Shown here in pieces: positions 47,601 to 56,333 of a DNA stretch of 64,000 nucleotides (positions within the stretch are counted from its first letter, which is position 1; each line of letters opens with the position of its first letter). Source of the DNA: Lactarius indigo (taxonomy: Eukaryota > Basidiomycota > Agaricomycetes > Russulales > Russulaceae); NCBI GenBank assembly GCA_025766275.1, contig JAFKAC010000050.1, positions 310,001-374,000 on the forward strand, read 5' to 3'. Under the pieces are notes generated by a model. That model was not told the DNA's origin, searched no databases, and saw nothing but the letters and a program-made list of their open reading frames with translations. The translations under genes and the position numbers were made by a program.

Positions 47601-47832
47601 CTGAATGGTATCCACTACCAAGTCTTGAACTAGTGGAGTCGCACGGCCTTGAAACATGGTTTGGCACCACTGAAGACACGGCTTGAGGGTCCAATCGAGA
47701 TGCCATCCGTTGATGCTCCGATTGTTCCATAATACGACACCCCACCCGCCGAGTCCTGGTGACATGTTGAGAATGACCTTGAGGGGTAAAATTTCTACCG
47801 CAGCCAGTACAGCGGACAAACGAAGTGCTCAT
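44631..47832 (-). CDS. Plavaka-type transposase
   Basis: From ATG 47832 the protein starts with a small zinc-finger-like motif (CTGCGRNFTPQGHSQHVTRTRRVGC), followed by an acidic linker. The family core follows: WACWAKMRGPSSSAVTELL-type segment (VACWAKMRGPSSSAVTELL here), LVFAPERHYADAERICRVYSEMHTGDWWW, VVPVIISSDKTQLTLF, AYPIYLTIGNIPKDIRRKPSR, MMSGDGTWRRCHPIFAAFVGDYPEQ, a Cys pair in NGRCPKCTVPRG, TPDVLHQLLQGVLKHLVSWL, KLHSLLHYGHSITLFGTTDNYNTEQ and ERLHIDFTKDAYRATNRKDE. The Asp residues in SGDG or VGDYPEQ and PDVLHQ, with the Glu of NTEQTE, are candidate DDE residues. After an intron (about 44997-45045) the C-terminus is RIAQVRVVFQLP, LAYVEWFSPL and VLDQCSTFYVNPFSDRYIYLKLL. All introns splice in frame, so the transposase looks complete. 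Plavaka elements are known from agaricomycetes, described together with KDZ elements. Confidence 0.92.
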
Positions 47833-48585
47833 GGTGGGAGACAAAGAAGAACGAATGCGATGAGTCAGCGATGAGCCGGTCCGAATTGTATGGGTGCCGC
47901 GGCCCTTGCGGCCCTTGTGAGCAAAATGACGAAAACTCTTGGTTGTTTCAGAGTCTTCGGTCTGACACGTGACTCGGCTCTCTTTCTGGGAAGATCTGCG
48001 GTCCTCGCGTTTCATCAAAATTTCCCATCGCTCGCCTCGATGTACACAACATTCTTTTCTTTCCTTCCTCCATCATCTCGTCTCAACCTCAGTCGTTCCT
48101 TCCCCTTCGCCAAAATGCCCAACTACTCCGACGCTGATGGCCCTCCTCGTCCACCTTCACCATACCCGAAGGCGACTCGCCCAAAGCGTCGTCAAGGGTC
48201 TCGCCTCAAAACTTATTACCTTCCATTCCCAGCGTTGCGAGCCTTCCTATACCTCACCTTTTCTCGGCCCTGTAATATTGTGAATGCATACACCTTCGGC
48301 CGGTGATAGGCCCAGGAGCTATGCTGATTGTTTCGGAAAAAGGTACGCCTGACTTTTCTTTTCTCAGATCTCAAAAACTCACCCTCATCTTCTATCAGTG
48401 CGCCCCGTCGTGACCAACTTGCGTCACCTCCGCTGGCTGTGCCTCATCGATACCAACTCGTGCCGCCTTTATGGCCATATCTCGCTCCTTCTCCTCGCGT
48501 TCCTTTCGGACTACAACCAAGATACATGCCGTTTACTTTACTTTTGCTACCTACATACCCCGTTTCATTGCTGTTCCGCTTAGTT

Positions 48586-48835
48586 CAACACCGCCAACCT
48601 CGGGGTCTACTCGCGTAAGGTGATCTCACCCCTCTGACTTTCGGACTTTGTCGCTATCGACCCTCATCCTTCCTTACTTACCTTCCCCTACCCGCGCCAC
48701 CTTCCCTCTCAAAATCGACACCGTCAACCTCGGGACTTGCTCATGTACGATATCCTCACCCCTCTGACTCTCGGACTCTGTTGCTACCGACACCTTCCTT
48801 ACTTACTTCCCCCCACTCGCACTACCTTCCCTCTC
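48586..48835 (+). repeat. Imperfect tandem repeat, about 125 bp x 2
   Basis: Copies at 48586-48710 and 48716-48835 share CACCG(C/T)CAACCTCGGG, TCACCCCTCTGACT(T/C)TCGGACT and ACCTTCCCTCTC at matching positions. They lie in the divergent promoter region of the transposon, just upstream of the TATA box of the DUF6532-like gene. Confidence 0.8.
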
Positions 48836-48885
48836 GTAATTCGACTTGGCATCTTAGACCACACCACTCTTACCTACACTCGAGG

Positions 48886-48892
48886 TATATAA
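48886..48892 (+). promoter_or_regulatory. TATA box of the DUF6532-like gene
   Basis: TATATAA within GGTATATAAGGCG, 233 bp before the ATG at 49119. A pyrimidine-rich leader follows. Confidence 0.5.
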
Positions 48893-49118
48893 GGCGTAGA
48901 GTATGCTCAATAAACGACATCATTTTTCGTTGCAACTTTTCATTCCTTCGTAAGACCTTCGCAGAACTGTTGGGGCAGGTCTAAGTCAAAGACACCCCAT
49001 CTGCGTGAACCGCACACTCATTTTAACAATTATACGCACTCCCATTCCTTTCGTTCCTTATTTGTTCTACACATTTATTCCCCTCTTTCCGTTCTTTATC
49101 CGTCTCAACCAATTCTTG

Positions 49119-51341
49119 ATGGCACGTCGCACGCGTCAGTCAACGAGGGGGTCACAGAGAAACCAGGCTTTATTAGAAGGTGCTACAGGTGAAAATACAT
49201 CGACTCAGGCGAATGCCATCGGTGGTCAAGGGGTCGACAACCAGACCCAACCTCAAGGTGTCCTGAATGGTACGTCCGAAACCTCAAGTTAGACACAGCT
49301 CACACTATAATCAGGAAATGGGAAACGTACCTTTCCCCATGACAATCCCGACATCCCTGCCACTTCAGAAGTCCAGCCCAGCCCTCCCAAAAGGGCACGA
49401 GATGGCGACAAGGGCAAGGGTAAGTAAGAGCCACATAGATCAAGAGTGATTTACTTACCAAATGTCCAAAGGCCCAGCCGATAGTCACCCAATGCAGCTC
49501 AAATTGACAAACGAAGACGTGCAAGCCGAGCCTGAGAGAGAGCCTGAGAGAGCCCCTGAGGGTGAGGGCAGTGGGGGCGGCAAGGGAAAGCAGCCCGCGT
49601 TGCGACGAAGTAAGATGACTGCTTACGAATTGTTTTCATTTGTTTGTTTGTTGATTGTTTACTTCGGGTTTTCTTCCAGCGACGTCTTTCTACCCTGGCT
49701 ACTACGGTCTCTCCTCCATCTCCCAGCTCACCACTGATACTCTCGATACTCCCGTGGATCCCAGCGCCGATGATCCCCAGTCTGAAAACGAAGACGACTG
49801 GATCGATGACTCAGCGGTAGATCATACCCAGGGACCGCGTGCTGGACCCTCTGGGGCGATGGCAAACGAGGTGAGTTTGTGGTCCCACTTTGAATTGTCC
49901 ATTCCTAACCACACTTGTAGAGACCCACCTGGCAAGGTTCGGGAACCACAAGTGCCTCCGTGGCCATCGGTAGGTACACTCGGGCCAGGGCCCCCCGGGT
50001 TTTGACCACTGACATGTCACTCGGGCATGGCGCCACGCTGTCGACAGCGCCCACAACCGTGTTACCTGGCTCTACATCGCCGCCACCTACCTCAGTGCCG
50101 CGCATATCGGTGTCGTGCACATCGGCGCCGCGCACATCAACATCAGGTGAGTTATTTTGTCGTATCTTATATCTCTCTGACTCATCTTAATAATAGCAGC
50201 CATAGTTCCACCGAGTGTTCGCCAGGCCCAGGACAGCATTACAGCTGTATCCGAGTCTACGTGGCCCTCGAATACTGACCTTTCTTTTGCTCCAGGTTCA
50301 ACAAGACTTATGCTCACTGCACAGCGTCCCCTTATACGCGCAGTTATTCAAGAAGCTATCGAAAACGTTCGGGCAGCAATGCTGTTCAATGACGCATTCC
50401 CCAACCTGAATCGTGCTTTTACATTTATTCGTGATGCTCTTATTTCTGCCACGTATTCGTATGGCCCGGTAGCATCGATGCTCTATAAGCGTCTTATGGA
50501 AGACGACGAGTACTTGGCGAGGATTATACCTTTGGTAAGTGTTAGCGTATCTTGTTGCCGGTGATGACCCCACCCTCACTGTTTGAAGCCACGCGCTCGC
50601 ATCTCCCTTTTCAGGGCCGAGGTTAGAGAACGGTGCAATGCCATCACATTGCCGACCTTTTTGGCCATGGCTTCGCGTGAGGAGATCATCGAAAGTGTCC
50701 GACATCAACTCTCAAACTACAACTACACTTTTCCGACGGTGGGACTGGTAAGTTTGGTCCTTCAAGCTGACTCTAGCTAACATTTAGTCAGCCTAGGGTG
50801 ACTCGCAGACTCGAGAGGCGAACACGGCCATATCGGAATGACCGGATCATCACAGTGATCCGGGAGCTGTATTTCACTGGAGGAAATACATCCTTTGCGG
50901 CACGTTTTCCCCATTTCTTTGCATACACAGAGAGTGGTGATCGGGAAAACCGGCGTGAAGTTCCAATCCCAATGGTTGCATTGGTTGCGACAGCGGTGAG
51001 TTCTGTCTACAGTATGTACATGAGTAAGCTAACCAAATCTATTAGCTCTATGCAACTCTATATGAGTGGCGTACGGGTGAACAGCAAGTCACAGAGTTCT
51101 CGGCCTCGGCGTACTTGGATGTTTATAATGGCCATATCAACACACTGCATCAAATCAAGGAGAGGCGCAGTGGTGCGTTCCGTGCCATGATGAGTGAAAT
51201 ATATACCCAGGCAAGGTGAGTTCGTCTTTGTCTATCCTAACATGGTACTGAGTAAGCGACTGCGATAGCGCTGCTGTCGATGTTGGTGTTGGCTCCAGTG
51301 TGCCAATTGCAGCACTTGACTTCGAAGATCTTGAAGACTAA
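49119..51341 (+). CDS. DUF6532-like protein carried by the transposon
   Basis: The N-terminal half is disordered and low-complexity (Gln, Ser, Pro, Glu-Pro-Glu-Arg repeats, a basic PPKRARDGDKGKG that could be a nuclear-localisation signal, and an acidic SENEDDWIDDS). The C-terminal half is a helical domain spread over several exons: RPLIRAVIQEAIENVRAAML, FNDAFPNLNRAFTFIRDALI, PVASMLYKRLMEDDEYLARI, PRARISLFRAEVRERCNAITL, IIESVRHQLSNYNYTFPT, NDRIITVIRELYFTG, FAARFPHFFAYTESG, EVPIPMVALVATA, LYATLYEWRTGEQQVTEFSA, YLDVYNGHINTLHQIKERR and FRAMMSEIYTQA, ending LDFEDLED. This matches what I remember of DUF6532, an agaricomycete family without known function. It lies wholly inside the terminal repeats and is divergent from the transposase, so it is probably an element gene (accessory DNA-binding or regulatory protein), by inference. 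Confidence 0.72.
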
Positions 51342-51551
51342 GTGCATGATGTGATTTCAACAATCAATCGTCTGATCCCAATCAGACTCACTGTACGTTC
51401 TCCTTTTTGTATTTCGAATGTTCTAACTTCTGTGCCAGTCAACAGTGGGCTCTATACCCGGGAATATCTCGTCATTTTATTTTTTATAACCCCCTCAAAA
51501 AAAAAACATATCCCGGACTTTTTTCGTCAATTTGATCGTAGTCATCGTTCG

Positions 51552-51588
51552 GTTAGCTGATAGTTATTGTTCAGTTAGCTGATAGTTA
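51552..51588 (+). repeat. Subterminal direct repeat, 15 bp x 2
   Basis: GTTAGCTGATAGTTA at 51552-51566 and 51574-51588, period 22 bp, followed by TTATCG-type words near 51608, 51651, 51709 and 51731. It lies 160-215 bp inside the right terminal repeat. Confidence 0.7.
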
Positions 51589-51750
51589 GTAGTAGCGTCT
51601 TCAACAATTATCGGTAACTTAGCTGCAAATGCCAAATCATTTTAATCAAAATTATCGACAAACTATCAGGGGGTCGCGCAAATATAATGATAATGTCGGC
51701 TAGCTATAAGTTATCGACAGCGTATTGAAATTATCGAAAATTAACGAAGT

Positions 51751-51767
51751 AGGTTTTTCCCGATGGC
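51751..51767 (-). repeat. Right terminal inverted repeat
   Basis: AGGTTTTTCCCGATGGC, the exact reverse complement of 44511-44527. Confidence 0.85.
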
Positions 51768-51964
51768 CGTTTCTGTTACCAGACCTTCAAAAGAATCCGA
51801 TGGAGAGCACCTGGGGCGTGGAAGAACATGTATTCTTAGGATTCGATTGAAGTCCGTGCTTGGTCGTCTTAAATGGAGTATATCCCGAAACCCTGGACGA
51901 ATAGGAGTTATCTATTCAATTCATAGAGTCAAGGCAATAACAGCGACCATAAGCCTAGGATCAA

Positions 51965-53829
51965 TCTCGTCTTTTTATTTGTCTGCGCCCTTTGTGATAG
52001 CCCTAACGTTCGGCACAACCGAACACCACATTCGCCTTACTAGAAACGTTCGCATATTTGTAGACGGACCTTACTCTGTTCGCACCTCATTTCTTTGTCA
52101 GCGAAATCGGACTCGTCCCCGTCGTAGCACCCCCCGCGCCCAAAGTCGATAATCCGGTATGATGGATCATCTAGCGAGCGCTCCGCAGGCGGGCGCGTGA
52201 GTGGGCCCGGTTGCACGAGGATGTTTCGCTTGTGGATGGATCTCTGGATGAATCTGGCGTTGTGTAGCCGGTCGAACATGCCCAAAATGGTGTCCCTGTT
52301 CACAGCAGCGTTTCGAGGCGTCAGCATTGCTGGTCCACTTAATTTTGTTTTATTGGGTGGAGAAGGAGCGCCGAGGGAGGTGATGATAGGTGAAAATTCT
52401 CACCACTGGCGGTCAAGGGCACAAAATGGCATTTTGGTGTTGATTGGCTCGCCGCAGTGCTCCAGCAGCAAGATAGGGCTGATGGTGGATTGGAGCAACT
52501 TGCAGACGTCTCTCCGCACTGCCCTCGCATCTTCCTCGTCCCCGTTATCTCCCTTATAACTGTCTACTGATGCGCAGGAAGGTGTGTAATAGCCAAAGAA
52601 TTTAGGCACGAGCGGCGGTGACGAAGGCGTGAACTCCTGTAGCTCACGCGGGAACCTGTCGTAGACCTCTGCCTCGTTCTCAAGCATCTCGCGGTCCGCC
52701 CGGTGTGCCTTCGCCAATTTAACAACGACTTCGCCACGCAGAGATGGCGCAGTACAGGACGGTGTGAACGAAGCGAGGAAAAGATATGAGTGGGTGCCGT
52801 CGCCAAGTCTTTGCTCTCCAAATCGGCTGAACTCGAGCTGGCCTACTGTGCGGCAATGCAAGGTGGCCGAATCTTTCGACATGTCACCAACCGCCTTCGT
52901 GTTTGTGGATAGAGATGATCGGATGGGGGTACAGTGGTAGACATACCTTCATCTTTATGCGTGGTGGGGATGCGCACCGGGTACTTTCGTACAAATCTGA
53001 TAGGGTTGCGAGCTAAGAATTTCTCCCAGTTATGATACTCAGCCATCCTCAGCGGGTCACTCGTTGGAATACTGAGTGCTGCGTCCTTGTCGAAGACGCT
53101 ATAAACATAAAAGAGTGTGGGTCTGAGTAAGACCCACGCGTCTTTGTCGTAGACGTCAAGGGCATCAGGAAGGCGCTCCTTAGGAATGGCGACTTCGAGG
53201 GGTAAATGCACGGACACTTCGTCGGAGGACGGAATCTCATTCAAAATTATCGCAGAGGTGGTCACTGAAAGAGAGGTACCATGTGAAGTCGCAGGAGCGG
53301 ACAGGGCCCACCTGTCTCTGGCTGCTTCAAGTTATCCGCGCAAGATTGAGGAGCGTTAGGAGGTGTTGCATCGGTACTGCAGTGGATAGCAGTGGATAGA
53401 GTAGCCATTACCAAGACGAAAGTAGAGATGTGGCTGAGACTGTCTATAGGGGTAATTGCTTTGTGTCATCTAAGGTGAGTTGGGACGGGTGCGAAATAAG
53501 GATCGGAGTCCGACTCAAGATGTCCCTATCATGTTCCTTTGCAGAACAGCAACGCTACAGCAAACAGAAGTCACCCTCAGTGTGCTGTAAGTTCCACAAA
53601 GCACAGCGGAAGTTTACCAACTGCCCCGCAGACACGATGTTGTTGCAGATCATCAATGATTTTGCGCGTCATGGAGACCCAATCGGTCTACGAAATCATA
53701 ATTTCCCACAAGCGTACAAAATCCGACATCTACTGCATACTACTGGGAGATACATCTAGCCCTCAGCTAGTTGAGAAGGCGGATTCTTTGACTTCAACAC
53801 TGTTTTGTCTAGTACCACTACCTCGCAAG
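51965..53829 (-). repeat. Tandem segmental duplication, unit 1
   Basis: This stretch (kinase-like gene and about 400 bp upstream) is repeated at 53830-56010 in the same orientation. Similarity spans exons, introns and flanks (for example CACAACCGAACACCAC near 52015 against CACAATCGAACACCAC near 53953). Unit edges are approximate. Confidence 0.78.
52040..53408 (-). CDS. Kinase-like protein without HRD aspartate
   Basis: From ATG 53408 the exons join in frame: ATLSTAIHCSTDATPPNAPQ, EVSVHLPLEVAIPKERLPDA, WEKFLARNPIRFVRKYPVRI, TVGQLEFSRFGEQRLGDGTH, then EVVVKLAKAHRADREMLENE (a possible beta-3 Lys and helix C Glu), VPKFFGYYTPSC, SPILLLEHCGEPI. After an intron ending at an ACAG acceptor near 52300, DTILGMFDRLHNARFIQ is followed by SIHKRNILVQPGPLTRPPAE and IIDFGRG. 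The order resembles the end of a protein-kinase N-lobe and the catalytic loop, but the HRD motif reads Q-R-S and the Asp is missing. The Asn of RNILV and the DFG motif (IIDFGRG) are present. This matches a fungal kinase-like group that seems to lack the HRD Asp. The C-terminal end is short and uncertain. It sits just right of the transposon. Confidence 0.6.
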
Positions 53830-56010
53830 ATGAACCGTTGCTAACAACAGCAGCTCACCTCCATTCCACACACGGTGACCACGACCCTATCACCATCGCC
53901 TTTTATTTGCTTGCACCCCTAGTGTCACTAGAGGTAAGCTCCAACCTTCAGCACAATCGAACACCACTACCCCAATATCCGCCTCATCATATGTGGCGAA
54001 CTCGGAGGTACTATCATTAATTGTTACATATTCGTAGTCGAACATTACTCTTTTCGCGTTTAATTTCTTCGTCAGCGCAATGTGACTCGTCCCCATTGTA
54101 GTCCTTTCCGCGCCCAAAGTCGATAATATGGTATGACGGATTGTCGAGCGAGCGCTCCGCAGGCGGGTGTGTGAGTGGGCCAGGTTGCACGAGGATGTTT
54201 CGTCTGTAAGTGGAATTTTGAGTGAATCCGGCAATGTGTAGCTGGTCAAACATGCCCCAAATGGTGTCCCTGTTCACAGCAGGGTTTCGAGGCGTCAGCA
54301 TTGCCAGTCCACCTTATTCTATTAAATGGGGAAGGGGTATCAAGTGGATTGATAGGTGAACCCTCACATGTCGCCAGTAGACAATCTCGCGTCGTACTCG
54401 ATTGGCTCGCCGCAGGGCTCTAGTAACAAGATAGGGCTGATGATGGATTTGAGCAACTTGCAGACCTCTTCCCGCACTACTCTTGCACCTTCTTCGTCCT
54501 CGTCGTCGCCCTTGTAACTGTCTACTGTCTCGCAGGAAGGTGTATAGTAGCCAAAGAATTTAGGCACGGCCGCCGGTGACGAAAGTGTGGACTCCTGTAG
54601 CTCGCACGGGAACTTGTCGTAGTTCTCTGCCTCTTTTTCAAGCATCCTGCGATCCTCCGAGCAATAGTGCACCTTTGCAATTTTAACGGCGACTTCTCTG
54701 CATAGAGGTGGCGCCGCGTAGGACGGTAGTGTGAACGGGGCGAGGAAAACATCCGAGTGGTTGCCGGAGCCGAGACGCTGCCCCCACCAGAGATCGAGCT
54801 GGCCTACTTTGCGGGTGTCCATGTTGGTCGAAGCTTTCAGAACGCCATCGACGATTTCTGCGTATTTGGATAGAGAAGGCTGGATGGAGTCGTGGGGATG
54901 AACATACCTTCACATTCAAGCGTAGTGGAGATGGGCTTCGGGTACTTTCGCACATATTTGACGGGGCCGCAAGCCAAGAATTTCTCCAAACTGCGATACA
55001 TAGACTGGCTCAGCCTCGTCGGGTTCCTGGAAATGATCCTGGAAATGATCCTGGGTGACGTGCCTATGTTGTAGAGACCATGAGCATAAGGGAAGAAGAC
55101 TTAAGCAACGCTGATGCACCATTGTCGTAGACGTCGAGAACATCAGGAAGACGCTCCTTAGGAATGACGATGTCGAGGGGTAAAAGCTTGGACTCTTCGC
55201 CCGGGGACGAAATCCCATTCGAAATTCTCGCAGAAGTGATCATTGCTCCCCAAAGTGGTGAGGATTGTGGCGCTGCAGCCGTGGACAGAGCTCACCTGTC
55301 TCTGGTTCCTTATCCGCGCGAGATTGAGCAGCGTCAGAAGGTGCGGCATCGACGCTGCGGTCGGCAGGAGTGGGTAGAACGGCCATCACCATCAAAGAGG
55401 ATGTGGCCGTACCAGGAGACTAGACGAGATAGGGTGGTCTCTCCTCTCTCCTCTATAGGGGTGTGAAATGCCCTTCATTCTTCAGCGGGTGACATGGGTC
55501 GTCTATAGGACTAGGGTGAGTTAGGAGGGTGGGGTTACGCGTTTCACTAGTTGGCATGCAACTTGGAGTGTCACGTGTTGACAGGCAGTTCAGAGCGTGA
55601 TTAGGCCCGTAAACATCTACATATGAAGTCTAAACATCAATTCCTCATTTACAAGGTAGTCATAGACATGAATTGTTAGTATATCATAAATGTACTCAGC
55701 GAAGGGAGGTTGCAGACTCAACAGGGATGCGACTCAGGAGACGTACCCTCGTCATATTCTGTTACAGAACAGGCTCAGAGCAAGGTTACAGAAAACAGAA
55801 GTAAGCCGGTCATAGTGCCTAAATTTTACAAAGCACGGGCGTTGCACACTGGCACATTATAGAGACCCGATCGAGCTTTTGCAGACTACTATCAGATGAA
55901 TATTTGCCTGCAAATGTGCAAAATTCCGACACATTTCATACCGCTGAGATATATAGAAGAGTCCTCAGCGAGTTGAGAAGGGCCATGTAGCTCCGGTGGT
56001 GACTTGGAGA
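53830..56010 (-). repeat. Tandem segmental duplication, unit 2
   Basis: Second copy of 51965-53829, including the upstream stretch around 55440-56010 that parallels 53440-53790 (GAACAG...CAGAAAACAGAAGT and TTGCAGA...ATCA words in the same order). Confidence 0.72.
54017..55386 (-). pseudogene. Broken copy of the kinase-like gene
   Basis: Tandem copy of the gene at 52.0-53.4 kb. The start (AVLPTPADRSVDAAPSDAAQ), KVGQLDLWWGQRLGSGNHSD, EVAVKIAKVHYCSEDRRMLEKE, KFFGYYTPSCETVDSYKG and RNILVQPGPLTHPPAERSLD with IIDFGRG are preserved. In the second exon a frame change leads to a stop (LMLMVSTT then TAG, near 55071), where a 12-bp duplication (AGGATCATTTCC twice, near 55030) is also seen. The acceptor before ITSAR is degenerate. 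The downstream exon remains open, so the break may be recent. The HRD Asp is missing here as well (QNS). Confidence 0.65.
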
Positions 56011-56333
56011 AGCATTGATTTGAGCAGACCAACTACCAGTGAAGGACTCGGAGCAGATTGTCACTGGCTGATATTAACAATATTGAGCTGATACCCAAGC
56101 ACTTCGAAGCCCCCATTCATATGAGTGGTGTGGTACGATATCGCACGCGTCGAAGATCGCGCTTTTACAAGAGCTGGCCGTGGCATTGAAGGAAGCACAG
56201 TTGTGTCGTGTTTGCGGAGCAGACACGCATTGTCACACGTCACACGTGTCTGTCACACCGTGTCAGAGTCACGCTGGAGAAGGCAGGAGTCTGGTCTTGA
56301 GGACAACTCAACTTGGAGAGTGTTCGTCGAGAT
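55387..56333. other. Upstream region of SMC1
   Basis: The left two thirds are duplicated sequence from the kinase-like unit. The right part should hold the SMC1 promoter; no TATA box is evident. No gene supported. Confidence 0.4.

Larger units (their letters stand above)
44511..51767. mobile_element. Plavaka-type DNA transposon with divergent DUF6532-like gene
   Basis: A 7,257-bp unit bounded by a perfect 17-bp inverted repeat: GCCATCGGGAAAAACCT at 44511-44527 and its exact reverse complement at 51751-51767. The inner bases diverge at once, so the repeat is not part of a larger inversion. The left gene (minus) is a full transposase and the right gene (plus) a DUF6532-like protein; they share a 1.29-kb divergent promoter region. 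The right subterminal 200 bp contains repeated TTATCGA-type words and a 15-bp direct repeat, as expected for transposase binding. I could not find an unambiguous target-site duplication: the outer bases on the left (TTTGAGC) and right (CGTTTCT) do not match. Confidence 0.82.

Noticed and set aside
44496..51782. Target-site duplication for the transposon
   Set aside because: The bases just outside the two terminal repeats differ (TTTGAGC against CGTTTCT). A 2-bp GC match exists only because GC is self-complementary.
53890..54249. Minus-strand 119-codon open frame as a separate gene
   Set aside because: It overlaps the last exon of the broken kinase-like copy in another frame; the similarity to the other unit supports the kinase frame.
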